Assembly: GCA_013289855.1 (NCBI GenBank)
Contig: JABCZD010000008.1
Location: forward strand, 1-64,000
DNA: 64,000 nucleotides
Source of the DNA: Acidobacteriota bacterium
GTDB taxonomy: Bacteria > Acidobacteriota > Terriglobia > Acidiferrales > UBA7541
Direction: 5' to 3'
Below the pieces are notes generated by a model, which worked only from the letters and a program-made list of their open reading frames with translations, had not been told where the DNA came from and made no database searches. How positions within the stretch are numbered: the first letter of the stretch is position 1; every line of letters begins with the position of its first letter. Of this stretch, positions 9,966 to 18,401 are shown piece by piece. Position numbers and translations under genes: made by a program.

Positions 9966-10613
9966 TTAGGGTTTTCCAGCCACTGCGCCAGCGGGCTTGG
10001 CCCCTTTCGGAGCTGCCCCCTGGTCAGCCGGCTTGGTGAAAAATGTAGTTGCCGTAAAAACTGCCGCTACCGTGGTTCCAGGTCGCAGCGGATACTTCGA
10101 GCTCTTCGCCGCGTCCGGATCCGCGAACGTCAGGTCTCCGACGTTGATGATTCGCGAAAGACGGCTCAGCCGCTCAAAAAAATCCAGCATGTTGAAATAC
10201 GGCCCGTCCGCTTGTACTTCGAACGGCATTTCGAAGTGATATTCCTTCGCCACGATGGCTTGCGAGGTCAGCCGGCGCAATTGCACGTTGGACGCGCTGG
10301 CGGCTCCTTGCAACAGGCGGATGAACTCGTCGGTGTCTTTTTCATCCGGTACGATGGTCTTCAGGGTGTCAAGCTGTTTGGAGAGTGCGTCCATCTGCTG
10401 TTTCAGCTCTCCGTAACGCTGCTGGTACACCTGCAATTGCGTCACTTCCTGGGTTAGCTGGGTTCGATCGAGCACCGCTTTATCCACGGCGTCCCGCTCT
10501 CGGGCTACCGGAGAAAATGGCAGGTACACACCCGCGAGTACCAGGATCACGGCTATCGCCACCGCCACCAACACCTGCATGACTACCGACATATCACGAA
10601 ACGGATTGGCCAT
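9966..10613 (-). CDS. pilO: Type IV pilus inner-membrane assembly protein PilO
   Basis: PilO pairs with PilN in the alignment complex of the type IV pilus machine. It is 215 residues with a short cytoplasmic N-terminus, one transmembrane helix at about residues 11-30 (VLVAVAIAVILVLAGVYLPF), a periplasmic coiled coil at about 40-90 rich in Gln, Leu and Lys, and a C-terminal ferredoxin-like PilO domain (about 100-190). It ends in an Ala/Pro/Gly-rich tail. It lies nine bases after pilN and 17 before pilP. Length and order match the family. Confidence 0.9.
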   Translation of the reverse strand: MANPFRDMSVVMQVLVAVAIAVILVLAGVYLPFSPVARERDAVDKAVLDRTQLTQEVTQLQVYQQRYGELKQQMDALSKQLDTLKTIVPDEKDTDEFIRLLQGAASASNVQLRRLTSQAIVAKEYHFEMPFEVQADGPYFNMLDFFERLSRLSRIINVGDLTFADPDAAKSSKYPLRPGTTVAAVFTATTFFTKPADQGAAPKGAKPAGAVAGKP

Positions 10614-10622
10614 GGCGCGTCC

Positions 10623-11258
10623 TTAACCTTTCTTCCCTGGTGCGGCCGCCGGCGTCGACGGCACACTCGCTGGCTTCGTCTGGACCGCGGCTACTGGCGG
10701 AGCAATCTCTGCGGAAATCTGGAACAGGAACGTCTGCACCGCCGTGTTCTTGTCGTCCTGCTTCGATTCCTTAATCTCTACCTTTTGAAAATATCCCGAG
10801 CGCTTCATCGCGGTGATAAAGTTGGCCACCGCATTGATGGACGCCGAGGAACCTTCCATCGACAAACTCGATCCTTTGCGCGTCAACGTCGTCAGCCAAA
10901 GGTTTTCTGTGCGCGACACCGTATCGGCGACCATGTTGAGCAATTCCTGGCTTCCGGTGCGATCCCGCTGCAATTGCTCGATGGTGGAAACTCGTTGTTG
11001 CAAAGTCGTGCGCTGCTTCTCGAACGCTTCTACCTGCTGCTTGGTTTGTTCGAGCTGCGTCTTCTGCGCGCGCAAACCTTCGATACGGTGGTTTTCCGCG
11101 CTCAGCTGGCTGGACCATTGGGAGTACATGTAGAACAGGAACACGCAACCGAGCAATACGCCCGCGCCCATAAACAGCGCCGGAAGTGCCGCGCCCGTAT
11201 CCACCGGCCGCCTCGCTGAGCGGGGTCGAATCTGTCCAAGAAGGTTTATGCGGATCAT
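10623..11258 (-). CDS. pilN: Type IV pilus inner-membrane assembly protein PilN
   Basis: PilN binds cytoplasmic PilM through its N-terminus and pairs with PilO in the periplasm. The 211-residue protein starts with MIRINLLGQ, the conserved short PilM-binding tail. A transmembrane helix follows at about 27-48 (ALFMGAGVLLGCVFLFYMY), then a coiled coil at about 50-100 and a Fimbrial-assembly domain at about 100-180. The C-terminal 30 residues are Pro/Ala-rich. It lies two bases after pilM and nine before pilO. Confidence 0.92.
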   Translation of the reverse strand: MIRINLLGQIRPRSARRPVDTGAALPALFMGAGVLLGCVFLFYMYSQWSSQLSAENHRIEGLRAQKTQLEQTKQQVEAFEKQRTTLQQRVSTIEQLQRDRTGSQELLNMVADTVSRTENLWLTTLTRKGSSLSMEGSSASINAVANFITAMKRSGYFQKVEIKESKQDDKNTAVQTFLFQISAEIAPPVAAVQTKPASVPSTPAAAPGKKG

Positions 11259-11260
11259 GG

Positions 11261-12310
11261 CTAGTCGAAGCTCCTCAGCGCCAGCCCCACGGCTATGGCC
11301 AATCGCGGCGCCATTTCCCGAATCTGGTCGTCACTGTGTTTGCTGGGATTGATCAAAACTTTGCGAAAGGGATTGAGCTCTTCGACCGGCATCGCGAACT
11401 CTTCCCGCAACAAATCCACCAGTCCGGGCACGCGCGCCGTTCCCCCGGCCACCACGATGCGTTGAATGTTTTCGCCGCTCGCCGTGGCGCGAAAGAAATC
11501 GAAAGTCTTTTGAATTTCCAGCGTCAGAATGTCCGAGACGCTGCGCAGAATCTGCTGCTTCTGGTCGTCCGTTACGCTGGGCAGCGTTTCGCCCTTCTTC
11601 AGCCGTTCGGCGTCTTCGAAGCTCAAATCCAGTTCCTTCTGCAATGCGTCCGTATATTGGTTGCCGCCGACGCTAACGTCACGCGTGAACAATGGCACGC
11701 CACCGCGCACAATATTGATATTCATGACGCTGGCGCCTACGTTCAGCAACGCCACCGTCTGTCCCGCATCCGGCTCGTAATTCACTTCAAAGCAGTTCTG
11801 TAGGCCGAAGGCGTCTATATCCACCACGCGTGGCGTTTTCCCCGCCTGCGCCAAGACGTTGGTGTGATTCAGAATTTTGTCTTTCTTCACCGCCACCAGT
11901 AGTACGTCCATCTGTGAGTCCATGGACTCCAGCAACTGGTAGCTTAGGTTTACGTCCGCGATGTCGAAGGGAATATGCTGGCTGGCCTCCGAAGGAATGC
12001 GGTCGTACAACTCTTCTTCGGTCATCAGCGGCAGTGGCACGCGCTTAACGATCACCGAATGTCCCGATACCGAAGTCGCTACATCCTTCGTCTTGATTCG
12101 TTGCGCGTCAAAAATTTTGCTGATGGCGTTGGCCACCTGCGGCGCATCCATGATCGCGCCATCCACCACGGTGTCCTGCGCCAGCGGCTCCATGCCGTAG
12201 CTCACCAGTTCGTAGCCGGCCTTTGTGGACTTCAGTTCCACCGTCTTGATCGAGCTGGAACCAATGTCCAATCCCACCAGTTGTTTACTCTTCCCGCCAA
12301 ATAAACCCAT
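11261..12310 (-). CDS. pilM: Type IV pilus assembly ATPase-fold protein PilM
   Basis: PilM is an actin/FtsA-fold cytoplasmic protein that docks onto PilN and helps couple the inner-membrane platform to the motor. The 349-residue protein shows the phosphate-1 motif LVGLDIGSSSIKTVELK at residues 12-28 and the adenosine-site region VVAGGTARVPGLVDLL near 285-300, with the rest of the PilM fold between. Length is typical. It begins the pilMNOPQ operon. A small HTH gene ends 33 bases upstream on the same strand and may be co-transcribed. Confidence 0.94.
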   Translation of the reverse strand: MGLFGGKSKQLVGLDIGSSSIKTVELKSTKAGYELVSYGMEPLAQDTVVDGAIMDAPQVANAISKIFDAQRIKTKDVATSVSGHSVIVKRVPLPLMTEEELYDRIPSEASQHIPFDIADVNLSYQLLESMDSQMDVLLVAVKKDKILNHTNVLAQAGKTPRVVDIDAFGLQNCFEVNYEPDAGQTVALLNVGASVMNINIVRGGVPLFTRDVSVGGNQYTDALQKELDLSFEDAERLKKGETLPSVTDDQKQQILRSVSDILTLEIQKTFDFFRATASGENIQRIVVAGGTARVPGLVDLLREEFAMPVEELNPFRKVLINPSKHSDDQIREMAPRLAIAVGLALRSFD

Positions 12311-12343
12311 ATTCAGGCCTTGTCCCCTCTCGCTCGCAAGTTG

Positions 12344-12538
12344 CTAACGGCGCCTCGCGTGCGCCTGGCTCATCTTTCGTTCCATCCATCTGTCCAGGAT
12401 TGTTTTACGCAGTTTCCAACGATTTCCCAGTTTGAATGCAGGTATTTCGCCTTCCGTGATGTAACGGTACAGGGTATCCGGTGAAATCCCCAGATATTGC
12501 GACGCCTGACGCACATTCATCACTTCGCGAGATTCCAT
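12344..12538 (-). CDS. Small helix-turn-helix (excisionase/MerR-like) DNA-binding protein
   Basis: The predicted product is 64 residues from an ATG at 12538. The frame extends to an ATG at 12595 (83 residues), but the extra residues look unrelated to the domain. The protein is almost entirely a winged HTH of the excisionase family: MNVRQASQYLGISPDTLYRYITEGEIPAFKLGNRWKL, with the Y/F-K-x-G-x-R-W wing, then a basic C-terminus. Such proteins bind DNA and are common outside phage in Acidobacteriota. It lies directly upstream of pilM, so a role in pilus regulation is possible but only inferred. The start is uncertain because neither ATG has a strong ribosome site. Confidence 0.8.
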   Translation of the reverse strand: MESREVMNVRQASQYLGISPDTLYRYITEGEIPAFKLGNRWKLRKTILDRWMERKMSQAHARRR

Positions 12539-13085
12539 CACGACCCACTTCACCCCAGTACTGAACTTCTTTCTGTCGCAACTTGCACCCGGCATGTCCG
12601 CGAATGACTGGACGCGTCCCGTGCTAGTGTTTATGGCATCCGCGCGCTCCGACCGTCAACACATTCTCTGCCGCAGTTGTCCTAAGCGTATTGGTAATTG
12701 CAGGCAGTTCTAGGTGTTTTGTCGGAGGGGCCTAGCAGATGTTGGGTAGTGTAGGTCTTGGTACCACAATTACTTGTGCTTTTTCGTTGTTTCTCCACCT
12801 GTCCTTACGGACGGTAATCCTTTGCCATCAATCGCTCGCGCCGCCGCGCGAATATTATTTGTGCTTTCTTTTTCCTCTTCAAATTTGACGCAATCGCGAA
12901 ATCGTAGCGTCGCTTGCGTTCTGTGCACGCTTACAAGCAGCGTTTTCCGCGTGTCCCGCGTTCTCGGACTTGTTTTATATTTTTGCCCACTTATACTTGT
13001 GGCCGCAGCAGTGCCAGCGACGATGACACCGTGTCGTGACCGTTTCTTTTCCTCGTTTTTCTTGACCGCCCGGAGGGTTTGCTCC
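12539..13085. other. Intergenic region between divergent HTH and beta-propeller genes
   Basis: About 550 bases separate the HTH gene (minus) from the beta-propeller gene (plus) and must hold promoters for both. Open frames run through it on both strands, but they show no recognisable domain. The only clear site is GGAGGG at 13072-13077, eight bases before the ATG at 13086, which sets the start of the plus-strand gene. Confidence 0.5.
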
Positions 13086-14099
13086 ATGTATCGCTCGCTC
13101 TTGATCCTGCTTCCGCTACTAACAATTCCTCTCGCAGACAATTCTCCTGCGGCCCCGAAGCTAATCGGTCCAGGGTTTCTTGTTATTGCCAATCAGCGTG
13201 AACACACAATAGTTCTTTTCGATATCGCCGAAAGAAAAACTGTCGCCACTGTCGAAGTTGGCGTCAACGGCCACGAAGTGGTGGTCTCACCGGACGGAAA
13301 ATTCGCTTACGTCCCCATCTACGGAAATTCCGGCGTGGGAAAACCCGGCACCGACGGGCAATTCGTCGACGTCATCGATCTCCACACTCACGCCATCGCC
13401 GGTCACATCGACCTTGGCAAACCAGTACGCCCGCACTGCGCAAAGTTCGGCCCCGACGGCTTGCTCTACGTTTCCGCGGAACTCGCCAACGCAATTTTTG
13501 TCGTGGATACGACGACCCGCAAAGTAATCGCCGAAATCCCCACCGGCACTGAACAGTCGCACATGTTCGTAATTTCGCCCGACGGCAAACGCGCCTATAC
13601 CTCGAACGTTTCCACCGGAACCGTCAGTGTCCTTGACTTGCAGAAGCGCTCGCTCATCACCGTCATCCCCGTCGCCAAATCCGTGCAGCGCATCTCGATC
13701 TCACCGGACGGCCGCCACGTGTACACTCACGATCAAGGCCAGCCACGCATCGCCGTCATCGACACCGCCACGAACACCGTTGCGAGTTACATCCTGCTCC
13801 CCGATACGGTCTACTCCTCAGCGCCTCTCGGAGACGGAGTAACTCTCGTTGCCGCTTCCCCATCTGGAAAGATTTTTGTGATTGATACGGAGAAGTCAAA
13901 GATCGTCGCGACGGTCGAGGTTCCTCCGTCAAGCGGTGAAATCATTGTCACCCCCGACGGCTACCGCGTCTTCTTAAGCTGTCCGCAGGACGGAACGATC
14001 CAGTTTCTCGGCCACCTCGCGGCAACAAAACCAGTGCTGGAAGCCCCAATTGTGTTGAGCAAAGGCGTGGACGGTTTAGCTTGGACAAACTCGCTATAG
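13086..14099 (+). CDS. Secreted YVTN/NHL-type beta-propeller protein
   Basis: The 337-residue protein starts at ATG 13086 after a GGAGGG site. It has a signal peptide (MYRSLLILLPLLTIPLADNSPA) and then about seven blades marked by repeated 'SPDGK.AY' turns: VSPDGKFAYVPI, ISPDGKRAYTSN, ISPDGRHVYTHD and VTPDGYRVFLSC, with IDTATNTV-type strands between. This is the YVTN beta-propeller family, thought to act in the periplasm or at the cell surface as a binding scaffold. No catalytic residues are recognisable. It is convergent with the UbiD gene, 29 bases away. Some related proteins are nitrite/cytochrome-like propellers, but no heme motif is seen. Confidence 0.85.
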   Translation: MYRSLLILLPLLTIPLADNSPAAPKLIGPGFLVIANQREHTIVLFDIAERKTVATVEVGVNGHEVVVSPDGKFAYVPIYGNSGVGKPGTDGQFVDVIDLHTHAIAGHIDLGKPVRPHCAKFGPDGLLYVSAELANAIFVVDTTTRKVIAEIPTGTEQSHMFVISPDGKRAYTSNVSTGTVSVLDLQKRSLITVIPVAKSVQRISISPDGRHVYTHDQGQPRIAVIDTATNTVASYILLPDTVYSSAPLGDGVTLVAASPSGKIFVIDTEKSKIVATVEVPPSSGEIIVTPDGYRVFLSCPQDGTIQFLGHLAATKPVLEAPIVLSKGVDGLAWTNSL

Positions 14100-14128
14100 C
14101 GGGTCGTTCTATTCCTCTACGTCGGCAG

Positions 14129-15601
14129 CTACAATCCCAGCGACTTCCACATCCCCGCCACCCGCGCCTTAGTCGCCTCATCCATCAGAATTTCATCCGG
14201 CCATGGACGCGCAAATCCTTCCGTCGCCCACTTCCGCGTGGCATCAATTCCCATCTTCGACCCGAAGTCCTGCATCGAAGTAGCGTGATCCAGTGAGTCC
14301 GACGGCCCGGTAACGAATTGCGTATCCCGCTGCGGATCAATTGCGCATAACGCCTTCCACACCACCTCACCGTAGTTGTGCACATCTACATCATGATCCA
14401 CTACCACAATCACCTTCGTAAACATCGCCTGCCCCAGCGACCAAATCGCGCTCATAATCTTCCGCGCATGCCCCGGGTACGATTTCTTAATCGCCACAAT
14501 CATCAAATTGTGAAAAATTCCCTCCGCCGGCATCGCCACATCCACAATCTCTGGATACTGCATCTTCATCACCGGCAAAAACACGCGCTCCACCGCATAG
14601 CCCATAAAATAATCTTCCTGCGGCGGCGGGCCCACGACGGTCGTCAAATAGATGGGCTCCTTGCGGTGCGTCACGCACTCCACATGAAACACCGGATACT
14701 TCCCTTCCAGTGAATAAAATCCCGTGTGATCCCCAAACGGTCCTTCCGTCCGCATCTCATTCAACTTCACATACCCTTCCAGAATAATTTCGGCGTTCGC
14801 CGGCACTTCAATATCATTCGTCTCGCTCATCACCATCTCCACCGGCTCTTTGCGCAAAAATCCCGCAAACATCATTTCGTCCAAATCCGGCGGTATCGGC
14901 AGCATCCCCGCCAGCGCCGTAGCCGGGTCCGCTCCAATCGCCACCGACACCGCAATCCGCCCCTCCGGATTCGCCGCCCGCGCCGCGCGAAAATGTGCCG
15001 CCCCATGTTTCTGCGTCTGCCAGTGCATCCCAGTGGTCCGCTCGTCATACACCTGCATGCGATACATCCCCACGTTGCGCTTCCCCGTCTCCGGATTCTT
15101 CGTAAACACCAGCGGAAACGTAATGAACCGCCCGCCATCCTGCGGCCAGCATTGCAAAATCGGAAAGTCAAACAGGTTTACGTCCGCGCCCTTGCGAATC
15201 ACATCCTTGCAATCGCCAGACTTCACGCTCTTCGGAAAAAACGACCCCAGCTCCGCCAACTTCGGCAGCATCTTTAATTTGTCAAACAATCCCTGCGGCG
15301 ACTTCATATCCATAAATCCGCTGATCCGCGCCGCCACTTCATCCAGCGCGTCCACCTCAAACGCCAGCGCCATCCGCTCCACGCTGCCAAAGGTATTCAC
15401 CAGCACTGGAATCTTCGAGCCCTTCGGCTTTTCAAACAAAAGCGCCGGTCCAACACTATCGGCCTTGCGTCCAGCGTCCCGCGCCACGCGCTGCGTAATC
15501 TCCGTAATTTCCAAAATGGGGTCGACTTCCGCCTTAACGCGTTTCAGCTCCCCGCTCTTCTCCAGCTTCCGCACAAATTCCCGCAAATCCCGATATGCCA
15601 C
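14129..15601 (-). CDS. UbiD-family (de)carboxylase
   Basis: UbiD enzymes use prenylated FMN to decarboxylate or carboxylate aromatic and unsaturated acids. Taking the GTG at 15601 (VAYRDLREFV, four bases after GGAGG) gives 490 residues; an ATG at 15649 would add 16 atypical residues. Family features include an N-terminal DLREFVRKLEKSGEL, a central IEVPANAEIILEGYV carrying the conserved glutamate, GPFGDHTGFYS, and a C-terminal WAT/EGF segment. Quinone, aromatic or menaquinone-futalosine roles are all possible. No ubiX prenyltransferase is present in the window, so the cofactor must come from elsewhere. It lies convergent to the beta-propeller gene. Confidence 0.9.
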   Translation of the reverse strand: MAYRDLREFVRKLEKSGELKRVKAEVDPILEITEITQRVARDAGRKADSVGPALLFEKPKGSKIPVLVNTFGSVERMALAFEVDALDEVAARISGFMDMKSPQGLFDKLKMLPKLAELGSFFPKSVKSGDCKDVIRKGADVNLFDFPILQCWPQDGGRFITFPLVFTKNPETGKRNVGMYRMQVYDERTTGMHWQTQKHGAAHFRAARAANPEGRIAVSVAIGADPATALAGMLPIPPDLDEMMFAGFLRKEPVEMVMSETNDIEVPANAEIILEGYVKLNEMRTEGPFGDHTGFYSLEGKYPVFHVECVTHRKEPIYLTTVVGPPPQEDYFMGYAVERVFLPVMKMQYPEIVDVAMPAEGIFHNLMIVAIKKSYPGHARKIMSAIWSLGQAMFTKVIVVVDHDVDVHNYGEVVWKALCAIDPQRDTQFVTGPSDSLDHATSMQDFGSKMGIDATRKWATEGFARPWPDEILMDEATKARVAGMWKSLGL

Positions 15602-15833
15602 ACCGCCTCCAGTAGCACAGACTCTCAGCCTGTGCCCCTTCCGACCCACCCACTCCGCTTGCCAGCAAAAACTCTAGCACGTTCCCGCAGTCACCCAGTG
15701 CTACCCTTCATTCCACAAGCTTCGCATCGTCCGATACTTTCGCCACCTCTACTTTGGCCACCTCCCGTTCCACAGAAAATATCATGTCACCAAATGCCCA
15801 CTTCCGGACTCAAACCATGCGAAAGGAACCTCC

Positions 15834-16919
15834 ATGCAATACAAAACTCTAGGTGACACTGGACTTCTCGTTTCCACTCTCTGCTTTGGCACCATGACCT
15901 TCGGCGGCAACCAGGATTCCGCCATGGCCGACGCCCGCATCTGGAAAATGATCGGCGCCACCGATCAGGCCGAGGCCGACTCGCTCGTGAAAGCCTCGAT
16001 CGACGCCGGCATCAATTTCTTCGACACTGCCGACGTTTACTCCGGCGGCCAAAGCGAAAGGATCCTCGGCCAATCCCTTAAGAACCTCAACATCCCCCGC
16101 AAAGATGTTGTCATCGCCACAAAAGTCTACGGTCGCGTGGGCCAAGGCCGCAACGATGTCGGCGCCTCCCGCGGGCACATCATGGACGCCGTCGACGCCA
16201 GCCTGCAGCGCCTGCAAATGGATCATATCGACCTCTACCAGATTCACGGCAACGACGCCGTCACCCCGATTGAAGAAACACTTCGCGCCTTGGACACCCT
16301 CGTGACGCAAGGTAAAGTCCGTTATATCGGCTGTTCCAACTGGCAGTCCTGGAAAATCGCTAAAGCTCTGGGCATTTCCGAATTCAAAAATCTCGCGCGC
16401 TTCGACACGCTGCAAGCCTACTACTCCATCGCCGGCCGCGACCTCGAACGCGACCTCGTCCCGCTCCTCGAAGCCGAAAAAACCGGTCTGCTCGTCTGGA
16501 GTCCGCTTGCCGGCGGCTTACTTTCAGGAAAGTTCAGCCGCGCCAACCAAAAGCCCGAAAACTCTCGCCGCTCGGAATTCGATTTTCCCATCGTCGACAA
16601 AGAACGTACCTGGAAAATTCTCGACGTCATGGCTCCCATCGCCAAAGCCCACAACTGCAGCCCCGCCCGCATCTCTCTGGCGTGGCTGCTCGCCAAACCC
16701 GTCGTAACCAGCGTCATCATCGGCGCCAAACGCATCGAGCAACTCCAGGACAACGTCGCCGCCGTGGACGTCAAGCTCACCGCGGAGCAAATCAAGCAAC
16801 TCGACGAAGTCAGTGCTCTGCCTCCAGAATATCCCGGCTGGATGCTGCCATTCCAAGGCTCCAACCGCCTGGCGCCAACCGTCCGGCAAATACCGCAGAC
16901 CGCCGCGGCCGCAAAATAA
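15834..16919 (+). CDS. Aldo/keto reductase
   Basis: This 361-residue NADPH-dependent oxidoreductase has the TIM-barrel AKR fold. The catalytic tetrad is visible: Asp in FFDTAD, Tyr in ADVYSGGQSE, Lys in VVIATKVYG and His in LYQIHGND. The cofactor region near the C-terminus reads SVIIGAKRIEQLQDN, as in YajO/Tas-like reductases. The N-terminus MQYKTLGDTGLLVSTLCFGTM is typical. It starts at the ATG 15834, overlaps nothing, and is followed by a terminator. The substrate is unknown. Its neighbours (UbiD, epimerase) give no clear pathway link. Confidence 0.93.
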   Translation: MQYKTLGDTGLLVSTLCFGTMTFGGNQDSAMADARIWKMIGATDQAEADSLVKASIDAGINFFDTADVYSGGQSERILGQSLKNLNIPRKDVVIATKVYGRVGQGRNDVGASRGHIMDAVDASLQRLQMDHIDLYQIHGNDAVTPIEETLRALDTLVTQGKVRYIGCSNWQSWKIAKALGISEFKNLARFDTLQAYYSIAGRDLERDLVPLLEAEKTGLLVWSPLAGGLLSGKFSRANQKPENSRRSEFDFPIVDKERTWKILDVMAPIAKAHNCSPARISLAWLLAKPVVTSVIIGAKRIEQLQDNVAAVDVKLTAEQIKQLDEVSALPPEYPGWMLPFQGSNRLAPTVRQIPQTAAAAK

Positions 16920-16950
16920 ATAAACGTGCGCAGCCGCAGGCCTCCTGTAG

Positions 16951-16976
16951 CGCAGGGCGGAGCCCTGCGGCTTTTT
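16951..16976 (+). terminator. Rho-independent terminator after the aldo/keto reductase gene
   Basis: An 8-bp perfect stem (CGCAGGGC 16951-16958 with GCCCTGCG 16962-16969) around a GGA loop is followed by GC and five T residues. A second arm at 16932-16940 (AGCCGCAGG) can pair instead with 16964-16972, so two exclusive hairpins are possible. Confidence 0.8.
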
Positions 16977-17022
16977 CGCACCGCCAGCTGAAATGTAAAT
17001 TTTGGGTGAGAGACGACTCTGA

Positions 17023-18063
17023 CTAAGCTTTCCCTGCTACAAACGATTCGCGAACCACTCCCGGTAAACCTTTTTCGCGCGCCAGGTACTGATCGTAAAT
17101 CCACGCATAGGTTTTTTCTAAACCGACGCGCAGCGAAGTATCCGGCTCCCAGTTCAAATATTTCTTGATCAACGTGTTGTCGCTGTTCCGCCCGTTTACG
17201 CCCTTCGGCGCCGCCAAATTATAACTCCGCTTTAGCTTAACCCCAGCGATGTCCTCCACGATGTCCACCAACTGGTTGATGCTCACCGCCTCCGTCGATC
17301 CCAAATTGATTGGCTCCAGAATCTCCGAATCCATGATCAGCTGTACACCCTTAATGCAATCGTCTGCCCACATGAAACTCCGCGTCTGCACTCCCGAGCC
17401 CCAAATCTCAATCTCGTACGTCCCACCGAGCTTCGCCTCAATCACCTTCCGGCAGATCGCCGCCGGCGCCTTCTCCCGCCCCCCAAACCACGTCCCCCAC
17501 GGCCCATATACGTTGTGAAACCGCGCCACCCGGGTGTATAAGCCAAAATCTTCCCGGAAATGCCGGCACATCCGCTCCGAAAATAGCTTCTCCCATCCGT
17601 ATCCATCCTCTGCCTGCGCCGGATACGCATCCTCTTCCTTCAACGATGGCGCTTCAAACGTCGTCTGCTTGTCCGCGTTATACACGCAGGCCGACGACGA
17701 ATAGAAAAACTTCTTGCACCCATGCGCCAGCGCCGCCTGCAGCATGTGCGTATTGATCAGCACCGATAGCATGCACAGCGCTTTGTTGTGCTCAATAAAA
17801 CCCATCCCGCCCATGTTGGCGGCCAAACTGTAAATCTCATCCGCACCCGTCGCCGCCGTCTCGCAGTTCTCCCGTAAATTCAAGTCCAGCGATAGATTCT
17901 CCACATCTTCAAATCGCTGGTACCACTCTTCCACCGGCTTCACGTCCACCGCGCGGATCCGCTGATACCCCAGCCGCCGAAACTCCGCCACCAGGTGCCC
18001 ACCTATAAATCCGCCCGCTCCGGTCACCAGCACGCTATTCTCACTTCGCACTCGTTCACCCAC
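17023..18063 (-). CDS. NAD-dependent sugar epimerase (GDP-mannose 3,5-epimerase-like)
   Basis: This extended short-chain dehydrogenase of 346 residues acts on nucleotide sugars. It has the NAD motif VTGAGGFIGGHL at about residues 14-25, the SSSACVY serine segment near 130, and the catalytic YGWEK pair near 162. The stretches MGGMGFIEHNKA and ARFHNVYGPWGTWFGGREKAPAA match GDP-mannose 3,5-epimerase (GME) and related 3,5-epimerases better than UDP-glucose 4-epimerases. It starts at GTG 18063; a second GTG four codons later is an alternative. It neighbours the exopolysaccharide genes and could supply a GDP-galactose- or gulose-type precursor. The exact product is inferred. Confidence 0.82.
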   Translation of the reverse strand: MGERVRSENSVLVTGAGGFIGGHLVAEFRRLGYQRIRAVDVKPVEEWYQRFEDVENLSLDLNLRENCETAATGADEIYSLAANMGGMGFIEHNKALCMLSVLINTHMLQAALAHGCKKFFYSSSACVYNADKQTTFEAPSLKEEDAYPAQAEDGYGWEKLFSERMCRHFREDFGLYTRVARFHNVYGPWGTWFGGREKAPAAICRKVIEAKLGGTYEIEIWGSGVQTRSFMWADDCIKGVQLIMDSEILEPINLGSTEAVSINQLVDIVEDIAGVKLKRSYNLAAPKGVNGRNSDNTLIKKYLNWEPDTSLRVGLEKTYAWIYDQYLAREKGLPGVVRESFVAGKA

Positions 18064-18401
18064 GCTTTCTGGCCAGGCCCCGCTTCTCCCGAATCATAGT
18101 CGAAAGCTGTTGATTCACATAAGGGCTAAATTTTTCGGATGGCCATCCAATAAATAATAGCGACAGAAGAAATTTTTCCGCTTTCGCGCACCCATTCCAC
18201 TCGCCACGATCCATCGAACTCACCCTTGCGCTCTTTCTCCGGGTGACGTGCCGCTTCGAGCGCGACCTTAGCGATTGAGCACCCTCCTGGAACAGGGCTG
18301 TTTTCTGACCTTTCGGCCAGTTGTGCCGCCCTGATCCGCCCAGTATTCTCAATCTCGATTTAGTTTCTCGGGCGGGCAATCCCGCCTCCCATTTCGGAAC
18401 A
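18064..18401. other. Divergent intergenic region with a short hairpin
   Basis: This region lies between the epimerase (minus) and the GH30 gene (plus). It contains a perfect GC hairpin, GGCGGG (18371-18376), loop CAAT, CCCGCC (18381-18386), just upstream of the GH30 start. No gene was found; open frames here are unsupported. Confidence 0.5.

Noticed and set aside
12770-13192. 140-codon minus-strand frame over the beta-propeller upstream region
   Set aside because: No recognisable domain and overlaps a real gene start with a good ribosome site.
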